The position numbers were made by a program, and so were the translations under genes. Under the pieces are notes generated by a model. It was not told where the DNA came from. It was given only the letters and a program-made list of their open reading frames with translations, and did no database searches. A DNA stretch of 64,000 nt from Maylandia zebra (lineage: Eukaryota > Chordata > Actinopteri > Cichliformes > Cichlidae): the NCBI RefSeq assembly GCF_041146795.1, contig NC_135187.1, positions 3,793,556-3,857,555 on the forward strand, written 5' to 3'. Position 1 is the first letter of the stretch. Every line of letters starts with the position of its first letter. Shown here one piece after another: positions 42,153-56,071 of the stretch.

Positions 42153-45100
42153 CACATTTTTACAAATTAAATAGTAAAAAAAATAAAATAATAATAATAA
42201 TAATAAAATATATAAAAATATACAGAGTTGAATATGTGCAAAACAAGTGGCATTTATATACAGTGTGGAGTGCATAGTGTTGCAGTTCCCGTAGTGAAGC
42301 TGAGGTGTCTATGACGTGTTCAGCAGTCTGATGGCCTGATGGAAGAAGCTGTCTCTCAGTCTGCTGGTACGGGACCGGATGCTGCAGAACCTCCTTCCTG
42401 ATGGAAGCAGTCTGAACAGTTTATGGCTGGGGTGACTGGAGTCCTTGATGATCCTCCCCGCTTTCCTCAGGCACCGCTTCCTGTAGATGTCTTGGAGGGA
42501 GGGAAGCTCACCTCCAATTATCCGTTCAGAGCACCGCACTACTCGCTGGAGAGCTTTGCAGTTGTAGGCGGTGCTAGGGGAGCTCGCGACGAGGCTGCCA
42601 TACTCGGCGCCATCTTGCCTAAATTCTTGCCTAAATCTTGCCTAAATAATGAAGTAGAACGTTTAAAATCTATTATTTACTAACATTTATAATTTTCAGA
42701 TAGATGAATATACATTAGTTGTAAGTCTTTCACTTACCCAAAAACAAATAATAAATTCCTACCTGCGTCATGCTTTGTTAGATAATTAAAAATGTCAAAC
42801 GCATCGCCCTGAATGCGTTCCAGCATGTTTGACATTTACAAGTCTGAGCAGATCAGAGTCCTCTGTGGACAAAGCGCTCCACTGCACGCACTACTTAGTC
42901 ATCAAAAAGTGTGAATACTTTTATATGTCAGGTTAAAAAAAGGTCACTGTTGTCAGTGTTGCAGAACAAAAAAAGATTTTTTCTTCTTAAAGGTACTTAC
43001 TATAAATTCCTGTTTAAAGATTATTTTAAATCTTGCAGAATCAACTGAAACTATCATCCATATATGTGAAAATAACTTCTCTAAATTGTGCTAAAGCAGG
43101 TATTTAATAAACCGTCTTTCTCTTCCCATCACCTGCAGGTCATCCTGTGATGCAAATGTTCCCCAGGCCCAGTGGTCCCAGGCTGTACCGCCTTGCCACC
43201 ATCTGCCTGGCAACGCTGTGCGCCGTCCTCCTGATCTCCATCATAGCTGTCACTGCACAATGTGAGTACACAACTATACTGAAAAACCTTTGCACGCAAT
43301 TCATGTTTTTTAAGTCGTTAAAGATGTATGTTGCACAATCACTGGAAAAACATCCATTCAAAGAAATTCGATGAAAAATGAAAAATTAATGCCTGTGATG
43401 AGTGTTTGTAAACCTCTGACCACATGTAGAAACTCGTGGTTAAAACCATAAATTGTAGAGTTTGTGCTCTGAAGTCACAAACCAAAAAAGACGTAGCTTT
43501 TTATTCTAGATTTTTATGCATCCAATTTATTTTTGGAAACTGGAGGAGTCATCCTCTGCTGGCCAGTGGGAAGAATGCAGACTCATGGCTGATTTGGTCG
43601 ACTGATTTTTAAGTTACTGGAATCATCAGGTCAAAATTGTGTTTTAAGTTCCTGTGAAAGAAATAACTCCAGGAAGAGTTTTTATTTCTAATCCCAATAT
43701 TCTAGCGTGCTGAGACTCTACATGGTGAACATGGAATTCGTTATACCGCCAAGCTAATAATGTCATTGTAACCATGTTAGCATTGCTGGTAGTACAGCCT
43801 CACAAACAGGTATTTTTCCAGTATGTGTTTCATGTTGGCTGAAAATTCACTATATGGTGTATAAGTATTCACTCACCCATCCAAACTATTGAATCATTCG
43901 GATCACTTCCTTGGCCAACATTTGTGAAAGAATGGGTCGCTCTCAGGAGCTCCACCATCGTACCATAGGATGCATTAGTGGTGCAATGACTCACTGTTGA
44001 TCCGTGAAAGCTGTTAGAAAAGCTTTTGGGGTGTTTAGCTACAGACATAAGGCCGTATTCCGTTGTGCAAAACAAGGGGTTTAAACATATGATGAACATG
44101 CTTAGCCACGCTATCATAATCCCGTCGCGTGTCCACTTCAGTGACAACATTGTTCCAAGCATGTATGAGTAGGAAAAGTCCAAAGTTATGGCTGAACTGT
44201 CCCAGGCATCTTCTGTTGCCCAACTACAGATGGGTGGACCTGCAGGGCAACATAAAGCTATGTGACAATTACTGCTGATTATATCACAGCGGAGTGGTAG
44301 ATACAAAGCCCTGTACTGCCAAAGTATTGCACCTTAATTTGTTTTTTATGAGTCTTGAGTTGAATGTTTTTTAATGGCCAAAAAAATACATAGATAAATA
44401 AATGACGAGTTACATTTTTCTTGTCTTCTTTTCTTTTTTTGCTGATCTGAAAATTAATCTGACTTAAAACTGTGATCAGATCCGAACCAACAAGTCCAGC
44501 TGTGAAATTTATTCACTACTAAATATTTCACAGTCAGCTGTTAGTGTTATTACAACAAAGTGAACGTGATTGTGGATTACAGCCACGATCAGTGGATGCT
44601 GAGGTGCAGAGTCAGCTACAGATTTCGGGTTTGGGATTTGAGAGCAGTGGGGATTATGGTGTGGGGTTGTTTCTCAGGAATTTGGCCGGGCCCCTTAGTT
44701 CCAGTGAAGTGAACTCTTAATGTTTCAGCATACCAAAACATTAAGGACAATTACATGCTCCCAACTTTGGGGGAGCAGCTTGGCCATGGCTCCTTCCTGT
44801 TCCAACATCACTGCACACTAAACACAAAACAAGGTCCACAAAGTCATGAATGAGACATGAATGGCCTGCAGAGAGTCTTGACCTCAACACGATAGAACAC
44901 TTTGCAACGAGTAAGAGCGGGGTCTCTAATTCATTTACGGATGGTCAGTCACTGACACTGGAGCCAAGCCTCCAACTTCAGTTCACAAACTTGCTTCTGG
45001 AAAAATGGTCAAAAATTCCCATAAACACTCCTAAACCTTGTGGAAAGCTTTCTGGGCCCATGTTATATTAAACTCTATGGATTAAGAATGGTATGTCACT

Positions 45101-46937
45101 CAAGTTCATACATGTGTAAAGGAAGATGAGCAAATACTTTTGGCAGTATATTGTAATCCTTCAGCATACAGTACTGTATGTAACTTACTTTCATACTGCT
45201 AACAGATAAAAACAAACCTCAGGGTGGTGGTGAGGCATCCTTAGGGAAGCAGACGCAGGAGGCAAATGTGTCAGCTCTGACAGCGTCCATCGCCAAGCTG
45301 CAGCAGGAGAAACAACAGCTGCAGAAAGAGAAGGACGAGCTGCAGGCCAAGCTCGCTGCAAAGATGGCTACTAAAGGTAGACTCCTCATTTTTCTTTATC
45401 GTTTTCGTTCATGCATCTTTGTGAAGCCACAAGAATGAATCGTCTCCTCTATGAGCTGTCAAATACAGCCTGGATCCTATCAATAAGACTTTAGTCTGAT
45501 TTAATTTAAGATTACATTTTTTGTAACCCATCTAACAAGCATAGTGAATCAGCTATTTACCAGCCGTTAAGTAAATATCTTTGGTTGCACCAATTTCCTT
45601 CTTTCTTGTCTCATCAGCTCCTGCTGTGGTGACGTCGGCTCCTATCGTCTGCCCCAACGACTGGCACCTCTTTAACAACAGCTGTTACTTGATCTCCAGG
45701 AACTCACGGGATTGGCCAGAGAGCAAGTCTTTCTGTGAGAGCAAAGGCGCTCACCTGGCCATCATCCACACACCTGAGGAGCAGGTACAGTTTGATAAAT
45801 TTCATTGTGTTTTCCACTAAAGATGCAGTCATGCTGTATGCATGTGGTGCTCAGGGCCAAGGAGGGATACACTGATTTCTGTCTTTTTTTCTTTGACAAC
45901 AAGAAAACATTACTTCTGCTTCATTTGGGCTTTTGTGGAATTTTCTTGTGTAAACTTCCTGTAAACCGAGCAAGGAAAGAGCTGACTCTATAAACGCCCT
46001 TTACTGTATAAAGTCATTACTGATTAATGCTTTCTTGAATGTGAATGCTTCCTCTGTATGTTTCCTTTCAGACATTTCTTTGGAATCTTCTTCCCAGAGG
46101 ACACTGGAACTCCTACTGGTTTGGAATAACTGATGAAAAAACAGAAGATGAGTGGAAATGGGTCGACGGCACTCCGCTGATCGGAGGGTAGGTCGTTTGT
46201 TTCTCTGCTTACCTTCTTCCCAACCTGTTCAGGACTAAAACTTAACACGTGGTCATGTTAGCATTGCCTTACAACACGATGCAATGTGCTAACAGAACAG
46301 TGAATGCAAAACAAGTTTGGTGCCAAATGAGTTGCTTCACTTATTGGGCAATATTGCAAAGCAGTTCAGCAGATTCATTTTTCCTTTGGTTCAGTTTCTT
46401 TTTTTGGTCCTGCTTTGGACAATAACACAACTATAGCGACAATAAACACAATAGTGTGTAAAAGTTTTGAATGCATTCTGATAAAACTTTGCAGGCGTGT
46501 CTTCAAGAGGTTAACTCAATGATCCATCGGTCAAAAATTAAAAAGAAGTCTTCTAATTTAGAAACTATAATTCTTACAAGTGCCGTGTGTATTGCCAACA
46601 TACGCACAATCCCATATAAAGATTTAAAATATCATGCCACACCTCTGACCTCCTAAAGGCAATGATACACCGTATAAGGCTTCTGAATATCAGGCTACTT
46701 ATATCAGGACTTCTGAACTCATCTTCAGATAAAACTTTTATATCTTTTATCTTTAAAACTCACGGTCTTTGTTTGTATTGGCACCATTTAGGATGTGGGG
46801 AGTCTAAATATCACATTATAGGTTAAATATATTATATGATTTTACCTGTAACCTCACTTGTGATTGATTGATTTTGAATGCTGATTTATGATTAATTAGT
46901 GACTAATTAATCATTAACAAAAGGTTATACTTACATA

Positions 46938-46980
<43 letters not shown>

Positions 46981-49900
46981 GTTATTATTATTATTGTCTC
47001 TGCCCCCGCAGTCTAAGAACAACTGGTATTCAATCATTCAAGGCCAACAGATTTATTTGACACTGATGCTCTGAAATATGCGTCTAGTTTTCTGTATGTC
47101 GACTTCAATAGGAGAAAAACCTGGAGCTCTTTGTTTGTAAAGAGTGACTGATTATCTTGTAGAGTAAATAGACAGTGTGTACTTAAAAAACAAACATGCA
47201 GCTGAACACTGACCTTTAACACACGCATGATTTTTACTCTGCACAGTGGTGGCTCCCAAGCTTATTTAAACTAAAAGACAAATGAAGAAATTTGGTGCAG
47301 GCAGCAGATTAAAAACAGGGACATGGACAAAATGATATTCAGAGTTAGCAATTTGTGGTCTTATGAACCCTAAACTATTGCATGAATCAGTGTGAAAATT
47401 TGGCCCTATTCAGGTGGAATCTTAAGAACTTTTCTGTCTTTGATTTTTCATGTTTTGCTTTTTTACCAAATTTATATTCACTTGATTCGTTTTATCACAC
47501 TTCAGGAAATGCAGCCTTTCAGTTTCAGTTTTAAGGGTTTAACGAAAGCATTAACATTTCAGAGACTGAAGATTAATTTGACGACTGAGTGGCCAAATCA
47601 ACAATCTGGTACATTCTTAAAAAGAATGAATGTAGTGGTCGGCTCAGCAACACAGAAAGACCACAGAAGAAAACTAAAGGGCACAATGACAGAATCATTT
47701 CTATCATTGATATGACAGAGGTTACCAGTCTGACCAGCAACATCCCAGTGGTCAAGTCTAACGCTGCATGCACTGAACACTGGACACACTGTGACGCACT
47801 GCTGCTGTCCTCGTCTTGCCTTCGTGCTCAAAGTCACTAGACATGACCCTTTTCTAGACTGAGTTCCTTTGGCTTATTGAAAGTAAAGATGTTCAATAGA
47901 GAAACAAAAAGCGCGACAGACTCACTAAAGAGTTAAATGTTGTGCTGCAGCGCCACATGTCAGATAACAGCTGGAGGGAGAGCAGGTCAGGGCTGCCCGA
48001 TTTGCAGCAAAGGTTGTTTTTCATGAAAATGCAAAGTGTGGTTTTCTTCATCTCCTGGTTATTGCAAAATGTTGCATTATATCTCTGAGTTGCTTCATTT
48101 GCTCTGGATGTTACTTCTGCTTCACATCACAGACTCACTGTAAAATTTTCCCAACTTGTGCAAACTCAACAGATTTTCTAAGAGCCACCTGATTTCTCTT
48201 CCTCTATTTGTAGATGACAAACCTGTTGACATTCCTGTTTTGTCCTTTTCTTCCTCTTTAGGGTAAATTTTTTTAGGTTTTATTTCTGTAGACGTTTTGA
48301 CTCATGTAAGATATTTTTGTATAATTTGACGTTTTGTTTTATTGTTTCTGCCTTAAACTGTCCAGACTGTATTTCAGTACAGATGCAAAGAAAAATAATC
48401 TGCAGTTAGGTCCACACTCTGTTGCACAAAGACACACTTTTAGTAGTATAGTATGACTATACACTACCACAGTGTTTAAAAATAAAACAATTGATTGAAC
48501 AATTAGCACATCGAGACAACTGTTATTGAGATTTGGTGGTGTATGAATAAATTTTTTTTGAATTAAATTAAAGTGCAGACATGCAGGCGAAGAAGGACAA
48601 ACATCTTTGGACAGATGAAACCAAGATGAGCTTGCACCAGAAAGATTTAAGGACAAAAGTATGGATAAGAAGAGAAACGACTCATGATGTCACATCATCT
48701 GTCAAACATGGTGGAAGCAGCATTATTGCATGACCACAGATGGCTGCCACTGGAACCAAATTCTAGTAATTATTGAGGCGTGACTGCTGATAGTAGGATG
48801 AAAGTGTACAGGGCTGCAGTCTCTGCTCAGGTTCAGACAAAGGACCCAAAGCATGTGCCAAAAGTGACCCAAGAGCTTCTCGAGGCTAAGAAATGGGACG
48901 TTCTACAATGGCCAAGTCAGTCAGCTGATCTCAAAAGAGCACGCCTTTTAATTGCTAGAGATAGCGCTAAATGTAGTTACAGGAAGCACAACTTTGAAGC
49001 GTAACTATCTTCAGCAGGTACTCGCATTCTTTGCACCCAAGAAAACAGGGTTATAAAAAAGCAGAAGCAGTTATGTTTGCATACGGACGTGATCTTTAAT
49101 TGTTTTTACTAAACCCAGTGATTAATGTGAACAGTAAAGATCTGGAACAGTCTTTCAGCATCTTCAGTTGAGGATTAATTAAACCTAATAGCCAGTTTAA
49201 TGTAGAATGCAGTCAATTTTCATGTGCTGCGGTTTGGTGGTCCTTTTAGCTGATGCCACGTTTAAGTCACCACACGATTCCTGCTTGCACGTATCCTTTT
49301 GTCAGTTTCATCCGTTCATGGTTACGATGTCATCAAAGTTTTCTTTGTGGTATTTCGACATCTAGCTCAGATTATGCTGAGTGAGCATAACATGAGCAGC
49401 AGGGAGTTTAAAATTCTAACAGCTCATGATAAATGATATATCATCATTCAGTATCATGACATCACTCTCTGAGATGGACAAAAATATAAAATACATTATT
49501 TCGATAAATGTTGCAACTTAAACTGTGTAGTCTGCAGTATTGTGGTTCAATTCTAGCGATAAACTATGTTGCACACTGTTATACCCTTGGGTACCACCAG
49601 AGACATCATAAGAGGAAGCCACTGCTAGAAATATAACTTCCAGTCTATTTGAGTGCAAAGCAAACTTGTAGGTGGTTTTCATTCGATTTGACAGGATATT
49701 TTGTACATAGACTTTTATTTGCCGCTGACCTTGAAAATGAAAGTTAATTTTAGTTAAAAAACTATAAGAGCTTAGATATGTTTAAATATGTTTGCTGTGT
49801 CTGTGGAATTTCATCTAGATGGAGGCATTTAAGCTGATGAAGTAACAATTGTTAGATTCAACCATTATACTTAAAATTGTCTAAAGCAGAGGTGTCCAAC

Positions 49901-50664
49901 TCCAGGTCTCAGGGGCCGGTGTCCTGCAGGTCTTAGATGTGTCCTTGATTCAACACAGCTGCTCTGCTACACCAGGACAAAGGGTCCAACAAGTCTTTCT
50001 TTCTTTTTAATTAACAATATTACAATTATGAGCCCATGAAGAAAAAAAAGTTTCCTGAAGGACTCAAACTATAATCTCTGGGGTAAGCAGCACGATGATA
50101 CCTCCAGCTTCAAAATGTGGCATTTTAATTCCACGTGTGTGATGATCATGTTCAGGGAAACAAAAATAGGAGGGAGGAAAATGTAACCAGCCATAAAAAT
50201 AGACTAAACATGAATTTAGACCAAAGTTGCTCAAATCTAAGAGATGAGCAGAAGCTGTCAGTGGATGCTGAAAGCAAACTGTCCAGTTTGAAAAATAATC
50301 TTAGGATTATAGTTAGAAGTGGTGGTTTTGTAAAGTACACTGCACTATAGGAATAAAACTGCCCTAGCTCTTCTTCTTGACATGTTTAACGTGAACCATC
50401 AGATCCAGGGTGAACATGAATGTATGTTAAAGGTTTTTATACATGTCGATGTGTTTCGCTCCCTTTCTCTCTCCGTACTGTAGTTTCTGGGAGGAGGGTG
50501 AGCCCAACAACCACATCGATGAAGACTGCGGCTACATCGTGAAAACACGTGTGATGGAGCGCGTGGCGATCCGGAGCTGGTACGACGCCCCCTGCAGCAT
50601 GTACTTACCCTTCATCTGTGAGAAAGAGATGGGCCCCGGCGCGAGTACTGCCATACCACACTAA
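40756..50664 (+). CDS. Type II membrane C-type lectin receptor (CD209/ASGR-like)
   Basis: Six coding exons with GT-AG junctions and consistent phases: 40756-40864, 43139-43261, 45206-45376, 45618-45784, 46072-46187, 50484-50664, giving 288 residues. Exon 1: cytoplasmic tail with an MYSQLI (YxxL) motif. Exon 2: transmembrane helix (ATLCAVLLISIIAV). Exon 3: neck coiled coil (KLQQEKQQLQKEKDELQ) with an NVS glycosylation site. Exons 4-6: CTLD starting CPNDWHLFNNSCY, with six Cys, WFGI, EPN (Ca2+ and mannose-type specificity by family) and WYD in place of WND. Family role: cell-surface glycan recognition on immune cells. The start chosen has a usable context (gtgaaATGT). Introns hold LINE and Tc1 relics. 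Confidence 0.9.
41868..42570 (-). mobile_element. LINE 3' end (Rex1/L2-like), antisense in lectin intron 1
   Basis: On the - strand it encodes the reverse transcriptase tail ([32 protein letters not shown]) and ends in a short TTTGA repeat tail (41868-41890). A (TG)n run at 42098-42149 sits in the 3' UTR. 5'-truncated. Confidence 0.75.
42098..42149. repeat. (TG)n microsatellite
   Basis: 26 GT units inside the LINE tail. Confidence 0.95.
43855..45155. mobile_element. Degraded Tc1-like transposon in lectin intron 2
   Basis: Left part resembles the Tc1 opening 'gtattcactcacccatccaa', with 'aacatttgtgaaagaatgggtcgctctcagg'. The right part has a decayed transposase region (44640-44900: gtgtggggttgtttctcagg) and an end reading caaatacttttggcagtata. 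All frames are broken. Confidence 0.65.
46939..46995. repeat. (ATT)n microsatellite
   Basis: About 19 ATT units with one G interruption, in lectin intron 5. Confidence 0.9.
47570..48970 (+). mobile_element. Tc1-like transposon relic in lectin intron 5
   Basis: 47589-47715 encodes a decayed paired-type DNA-binding part (STIWYILKKNECSGRLSNTERPQKK). About 48590-48960 reads in fragments like the catalytic half (LWTDETK in one frame). About 0.85 kb of other DNA lies between the halves. No complete frame. Confidence 0.55.
48970..50480. other. Remainder of lectin intron 5
   Basis: No other gene. At 49890-49985 a 'gaggtgtccaactccaggtctcaggggccggtgtcctgcagg' run is the end of a hAT-like fish repeat. 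Confidence 0.5.
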
Positions 50665-51977
50665 GAAAACCAGTTAGTATTTTGTACTGGCTGCTTGGGT
50701 TATCTGTCACAGTGTAGTCAGGTCATCAACACTTATTTACCTTTTTGCATTTAATTAACATGTGCCATTTGTGCTCACTGCTCATTATTTGTGACGTGTG
50801 TGTGGATAGTTTGCTCTGTCCACAAGCATGAACGCAACAGAGATGGAGTGTCAAAATACATTTACAGTGCTGTCAAGTCCCTGAAGTACCGTGTAGCAGT
50901 CAGGACTGCAGTAGGGACTGACAACCAGGTTCATGTCCAGATGAGGCCCTGATCTTTCAGACTCGTGCGTATCTCTGTGCCCTCATACAGACGGTAACAC
51001 AAGGAAACTGGGTCTCTGCAAAAGCTTAATCATGTATGAAATAGTTTTGGTTTTGGTTTAGGTTTTGAAAAGTGGTGCGAGAAACTAAAACATTATAACT
51101 CTACTTTGGTAATAATACAAAACCTTCAGCATTCATTTATACTTAAATTAAAACAATCATTATGTAGAACTATATACATAAAAAAATTGCTGATTATTGA
51201 TTAGTTGCATGTATCTCACTCTAAATGTAAGCTTTATAACATCACAGCATTAAAAATCCCTGGACTTTTATTTTAACATCTGCAGTAAATAATAACAAAA
51301 ACTAAAGAAACTGTATGAAGTTAAAAAAATGTGTTTTATTCAAAGCATAGTGGAGTAGCGTACACTGGGCTCTCTGTGCTCAGTGGCATTAACAGGAATA
51401 ACAGCCGCCCTCCTCTGGACCTGTCGCTGGCTTCTATTCAGTGTTTCTGTGCCTTAAACTGCAGAAATATTTTTATATATTTTTATATGATTCACTTTCA
51501 GACTTAAATCAGGGATTCAAGTTGAATCAAGATAAATGCTTTTAAATGTCTGTTTTATATTTGGAATCAGATATGTTATGTGTCAGATGTCTGTGTGTAT
51601 ATACTGTACATAAAATACACGTCATGTTTGATCTATACGTGATGTAGCCACATGTGTAACATTCCCCTCTTTGAAGATGTGCTTTGAGAAGTAAAAATGT
51701 TTGTTGTCCCGTGGCGTAAATAACGACTGTATTTTCTCCATGGGTGTAAGCTGTTGCTGTCACTCATATCTGCCATGTGAATACAAAACGTGCACCTATC
51801 CAGCAGCAGACATGAGCAGTCTGTTAACGATGAATCTATCTGTTCTCTTCATGAAACATGATGGCTTGTTTGTAACGTCTCCTCCCTGCACTGCTGTTGT
51901 TGCCCTGCAGGTGGCGCTGCTACCACAATCAGCCTGTCAAGATGTTAACAACAGAAGGGTCTGTGGACTAAAATTAC

Positions 51978-51983
51978 AATAAA
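51978..51983 (+). other. Candidate lectin polyadenylation signal
   Basis: AATAAA 1.3 kb after the stop codon. No nearer perfect signal was noted, so a 3' UTR of about 1.3 kb is inferred. Confidence 0.4.
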
Positions 51984-52009
51984 TTAAAATAAGTCACTTA
52001 AAATAACTT

Positions 52010-55000
52010 ATGTGTGTAATTTCTTCCTGCTAGGAAATAATTTCCTGTAAAGTTGCTGAAATTAAAAACAGTTTGAATGTTTTAAATTGTGTTTTTAGAT
52101 TAAATCAGTTTTAGAGTCGTTCCCTGAGGGAAAAGTAATTCATTGTGATTTATGATTTTCTATCTGGTCAACAAAATGAGTATAAATATAATTTAGATAT
52201 ATAAGATCATGATGAAAAAGAAATCTAGTTATCTATTCTAATTCATTTTTATTTCACTTCTTCTTCACTATATCAGCTCTTTTATTATTATTATTATTAT
52301 TATCATTATTATTTACATGTACAAAAAACAAGCCTCAAATGCCTCATTCCATCCTTGCCGAGCTGAAAGACCCACATTCCCTCATCTCGTCTGCTTCCTG
52401 TTAAAGTGGCCCTGAATGAAGAGTGTTTGCTGAGCCCTGCGCTTGTACTCCAGCTCCTGAGCTTGTTACCACATGGAGTTTTCAGGAAGTCAATTAGCCC
52501 TTTTCTGTCATGGTTCATTAGCTTGGGTTGGAGGAACACGCTGACTCCTTACTGACACTGTTATAATAATGTTCAACCAGCAAATCACACCAGGAAGATT
52601 TCAAGAGATCACTGATGAAAATTATTATACAAAGAGCTCAAATAGCATCTACAGTCATCCAAACTGAACACTATGACAGTCATAATTTTTCTGTTTATGA
52701 ACGTATTAGTATAAGTTAGTATAAGTCAGATTTTTTATTTTTCAGGAAGTAAGGTTATATGAGTAGGTAACGGTGCGTCATGGCTGTCGTCCACTTTACA
52801 GCTGAGAGCTCGTTTTGAGGTCACAATGTGGCGAGTATGTTGGAGCATAAACAGATCACATGACAGATTAACAAGAGGTGTTTTTGGTGGGGTTTTATTC
52901 TAGCTCGTGGTTTGCTTTATAATGAAGGGAACAGATTTCAGTTAGATAATATTTAATATAAAAAAATATACAAGTTGTATAATTTCAAACACCACACATA
53001 TTTTCAGCACAAGTTCACTGCACGACACTCAGCGGCACGAATCAACATATTTACAGTCTGTTTCATCTCTATGACTACTCACACCATTCATAACAACTGT
53101 ACTTTTTATATTTACCTCTTTAATAACTCACTCATTGAGTGTGGAAGTTTGCATTATTAGGGGGTGTGGCCTATTTCCACTCACTAGACTGGACCCCTGG
53201 TGTTGGCGCCTTCAGGAGCTCACAGATATTATGGATTTTTTATGGATTATTGTATTTGTAGATTTCATTTTAATGTTATTTTTATGTTATGTTGCACTAA
53301 TTAGCAGGTTTCTGTGCAATGCACCTGCACCGTCTATGTTGATGTCATCTGATAACTGAGCCCTGCATTATTTTGTAGTTTTGACTCAAAATAAGATGGT
53401 CAGTGTGATGACATTCAGGCTTCAGAACTGAGAATTAAAAATCAGACACTGACACTTTATTTTCTACACAGGCAGAGAAAGAACAAAAGGAGATTTACAA
53501 ATCAATTTACAAATTCACCTCCAGCTGTGAGCACATCCCTGTAGATTTGTCTCAGGCGTCACGTCTAAATGGATTTAAAAGAGATCTGAAAAAGTTTACA
53601 AAAACATTTTCTTAAGTGCCGAGTGTATTCTTCATATTGCATATAATATACTTGATTATATTGTTCCTGAAAGGCTTTCCTGTCTTTCTTAAGGACACCT
53701 AGTGTTGATAGTTGGTTCACAAAGGCCATTAAAACTTTGTTTGACTTGTTAAGAAAAAACAAGCACTGCTGCATAACACTGATGTTGCTGTGTGACATCA
53801 TCAGACCAGATCCTAAACCTGTTGCATCAACTGCTTAAAACAGGACACCGCCCGAGGTGAAGCTTAAGCTAGAAGTCCTCATTAGAGGAGGCCGTCGAAC
53901 GTCATTGTTGATTTCAGCACGCACCTATGACCATAGAGGATGGAATTCCTGGATATTTAACCAATAGGATGTGAGTTGCAACTTGGAGTGAAGTGACTGG
54001 ACTACATTTGCAGAGCAGAGTTGTAAACAGTTTCCAAGTGTTTAAACATGTTCAGCAGACACTGGAACGCTGTCAGTAAGAAACAGCTGAGCTTAAAAGT
54101 GTCATGACAGGATCAAACTTCAGTCACTGTTTGCTGTGCAAATGACCGTCTGTCAACACACATGCTTGTTAAATGTTTTATAAAAACAGGCGTAAGCTTA
54201 AAATATTTCACATGAAATCACTTCAAGGGAAAAGTCAGTTTGGAAAGTGAATAATTGAAGTACTCATTTGCAGAACATCAAGCCCCGTGATAATAAAACA
54301 TATGTGGTAAATAAGTAGTTTAGTGGCTTATTTCAAGTCAAGACAAACCATAAAAACAAACTACAGAATACAACGCCTCCCCGTAGCAGAAATAAACAAA
54401 ACGTTTTGGTGTCTGTAGACAAAGTTATACATTTTAATTGTTGAGGATAGTTTTAACCCTGGCTGTTTGCAGAGCAAATCACTCATTTGTGGCATCAGTG
54501 CTGTTGGAGGGTTTTTAATTATCTGACAAATAATGTTGCTCGTTGTGCTGTAACTGGACAAGAAGTAAGAGATTAGTTCTTGTTTTATATTTGCATGTGT
54601 CAGTGTCACAGCTGTCTGCATCTGTGCACTGCATTCATACAGTTTACAGGTGATGCACTAGTTGACTATGTTAGCATCCCAACGTGGGCACAGCCCGTGT
54701 GCTCACTCTGACCTCTGACCTTCTTCTGGATTGAATGAGGGGACTGATCTAAAGGAAGTTTTCTATCCCCAGTTTTCTTGGATAAAAATCATGGAACTTT
54801 GCCCTGAAGCTGCAAGTCTAATTAAAAGATGCTAAGAGGGCGGAGCCAAGATCAGCTCACGTGGAAGACGAGTACCTGCTCTGCAGGACACGACCCAAAA
54901 CCTCTCCCATGTTCTCTCTCAGTGTCTGCATCCAAACAGATCTAATGTCCTGCTCTCCTGCACGTCTGTCTACTGCTGATTTTATTTTATTTTTTCCCAT

Positions 55001-55180
55001 ATAGTAAAGGAGAAAGACTGCTTGATTTGAAGAATTGAATCTTTATAAGGAACTTGAATCTCTTCCAGTCTTGAAATAAAAATGCAGCATCAAAGTTTTA
55101 AATTTTGAGACAAAACCTTTGACTCTTGATCCACTTTCCGTCCGTGCCTTTGCTGTGTGTCAGGTGTGACGCGCGTTCAG
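52010..55180. other. Intergenic DNA between lectin and gnb3
   Basis: No supported gene. A less AT-rich block at 52380-52550 with caattag and cattagct motifs may be a conserved noncoding element. Confidence 0.35.
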
Positions 55181-55290
55181 CCTGACCTGCTCTAATTCCC
55201 TAATGAGATTGCCCGTCCCCGGATATCCTATTAGACCCTGATTAACTGGGCTCAGCTCATTAGCTCCGACAAACCAATTCACCCCTCCTG
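55180..55290. promoter_or_regulatory. Candidate upstream element of gnb3
   Basis: Several homeodomain-type motifs cluster here (ctaattcccta, ctgattaac, ctcattagctcc). They resemble Otx/Crx-family sites, which would suit a cone-type beta subunit. Inference only. Confidence 0.25.
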
Positions 55291-55899
55291 TAAACCTCCG
55301 CCTCAGTCCATCTCTCCATTCCTGCGCCCGCATCCAAAAACATGCAGTGCAATGTCAGGAATCAAGGCACCAATGTCACCTCTCTGCAACCACAGGGCAT
55401 TCAAAGCATACGTACCAATGCACCAATGAATAAAACTACTTTGTGGATGGGTTAAAAAAGAACAAACAGCTGTGGAAATTAAAATGAACATTTTTAACTG
55501 GCGTTGCCTTATATTTTGTTGAACCTTTAATAGGATAAATTAAACACAAGAAGAAACCACTGCTCTGTTCGTGGAACCAACTTTGTGCTCTGAAGAGTTC
55601 CCATCTTCCTGCTTTAGACAAATCTCTGTGTTTGTCTTTCTTTCCTTTAGTTTACTCTTGTGCTATGACATCTGTTCCCTTCCTCTTCTTGTCTTGTTCT
55701 TGGATTTCTTCACCTCTTCTCATCTTTTGACCTCATAACCTGATTTTCTCCCTTCAATTGCTTTACCTACCTCCTCTCGCCACGCTCCCTTTCCTTTTTC
55801 CTCTCTCTCTCCTTCCCTATTTCCATCATTGAGCCTTATCCCTTCATCACTTATCTCCTTCATCCCCTCCAATCCTCATCTGTTCGTCACCGTGGAGGA

Positions 55900-56071
55900 A
55901 GGCTCAGACTTTTTCACTAGTACAGCCACTAGCAGTCAGCCGGTGGGAGAGCATCAGAGGAGCCAGCGAGCAGGTTGTGCACCCTGTAGAGCTGTGGAAG
56001 CTGAAACGGCTCAAAGGGGGAACACAGGTGTCTGCGATCGGGATCTGCACAGGTGCAGAAAAAGAGAAAAG
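55900..56071 (+). other. Candidate gnb3 5' noncoding exon
   Basis: A strong donor (AAAAG then GTGAGT) sits at 56072. No in-frame coding is needed. A matching acceptor (ttcctctcag) lies at 58251, 45 bp upstream of the gnb3 ATG. The exon 5' limit is not known. Confidence 0.35.
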
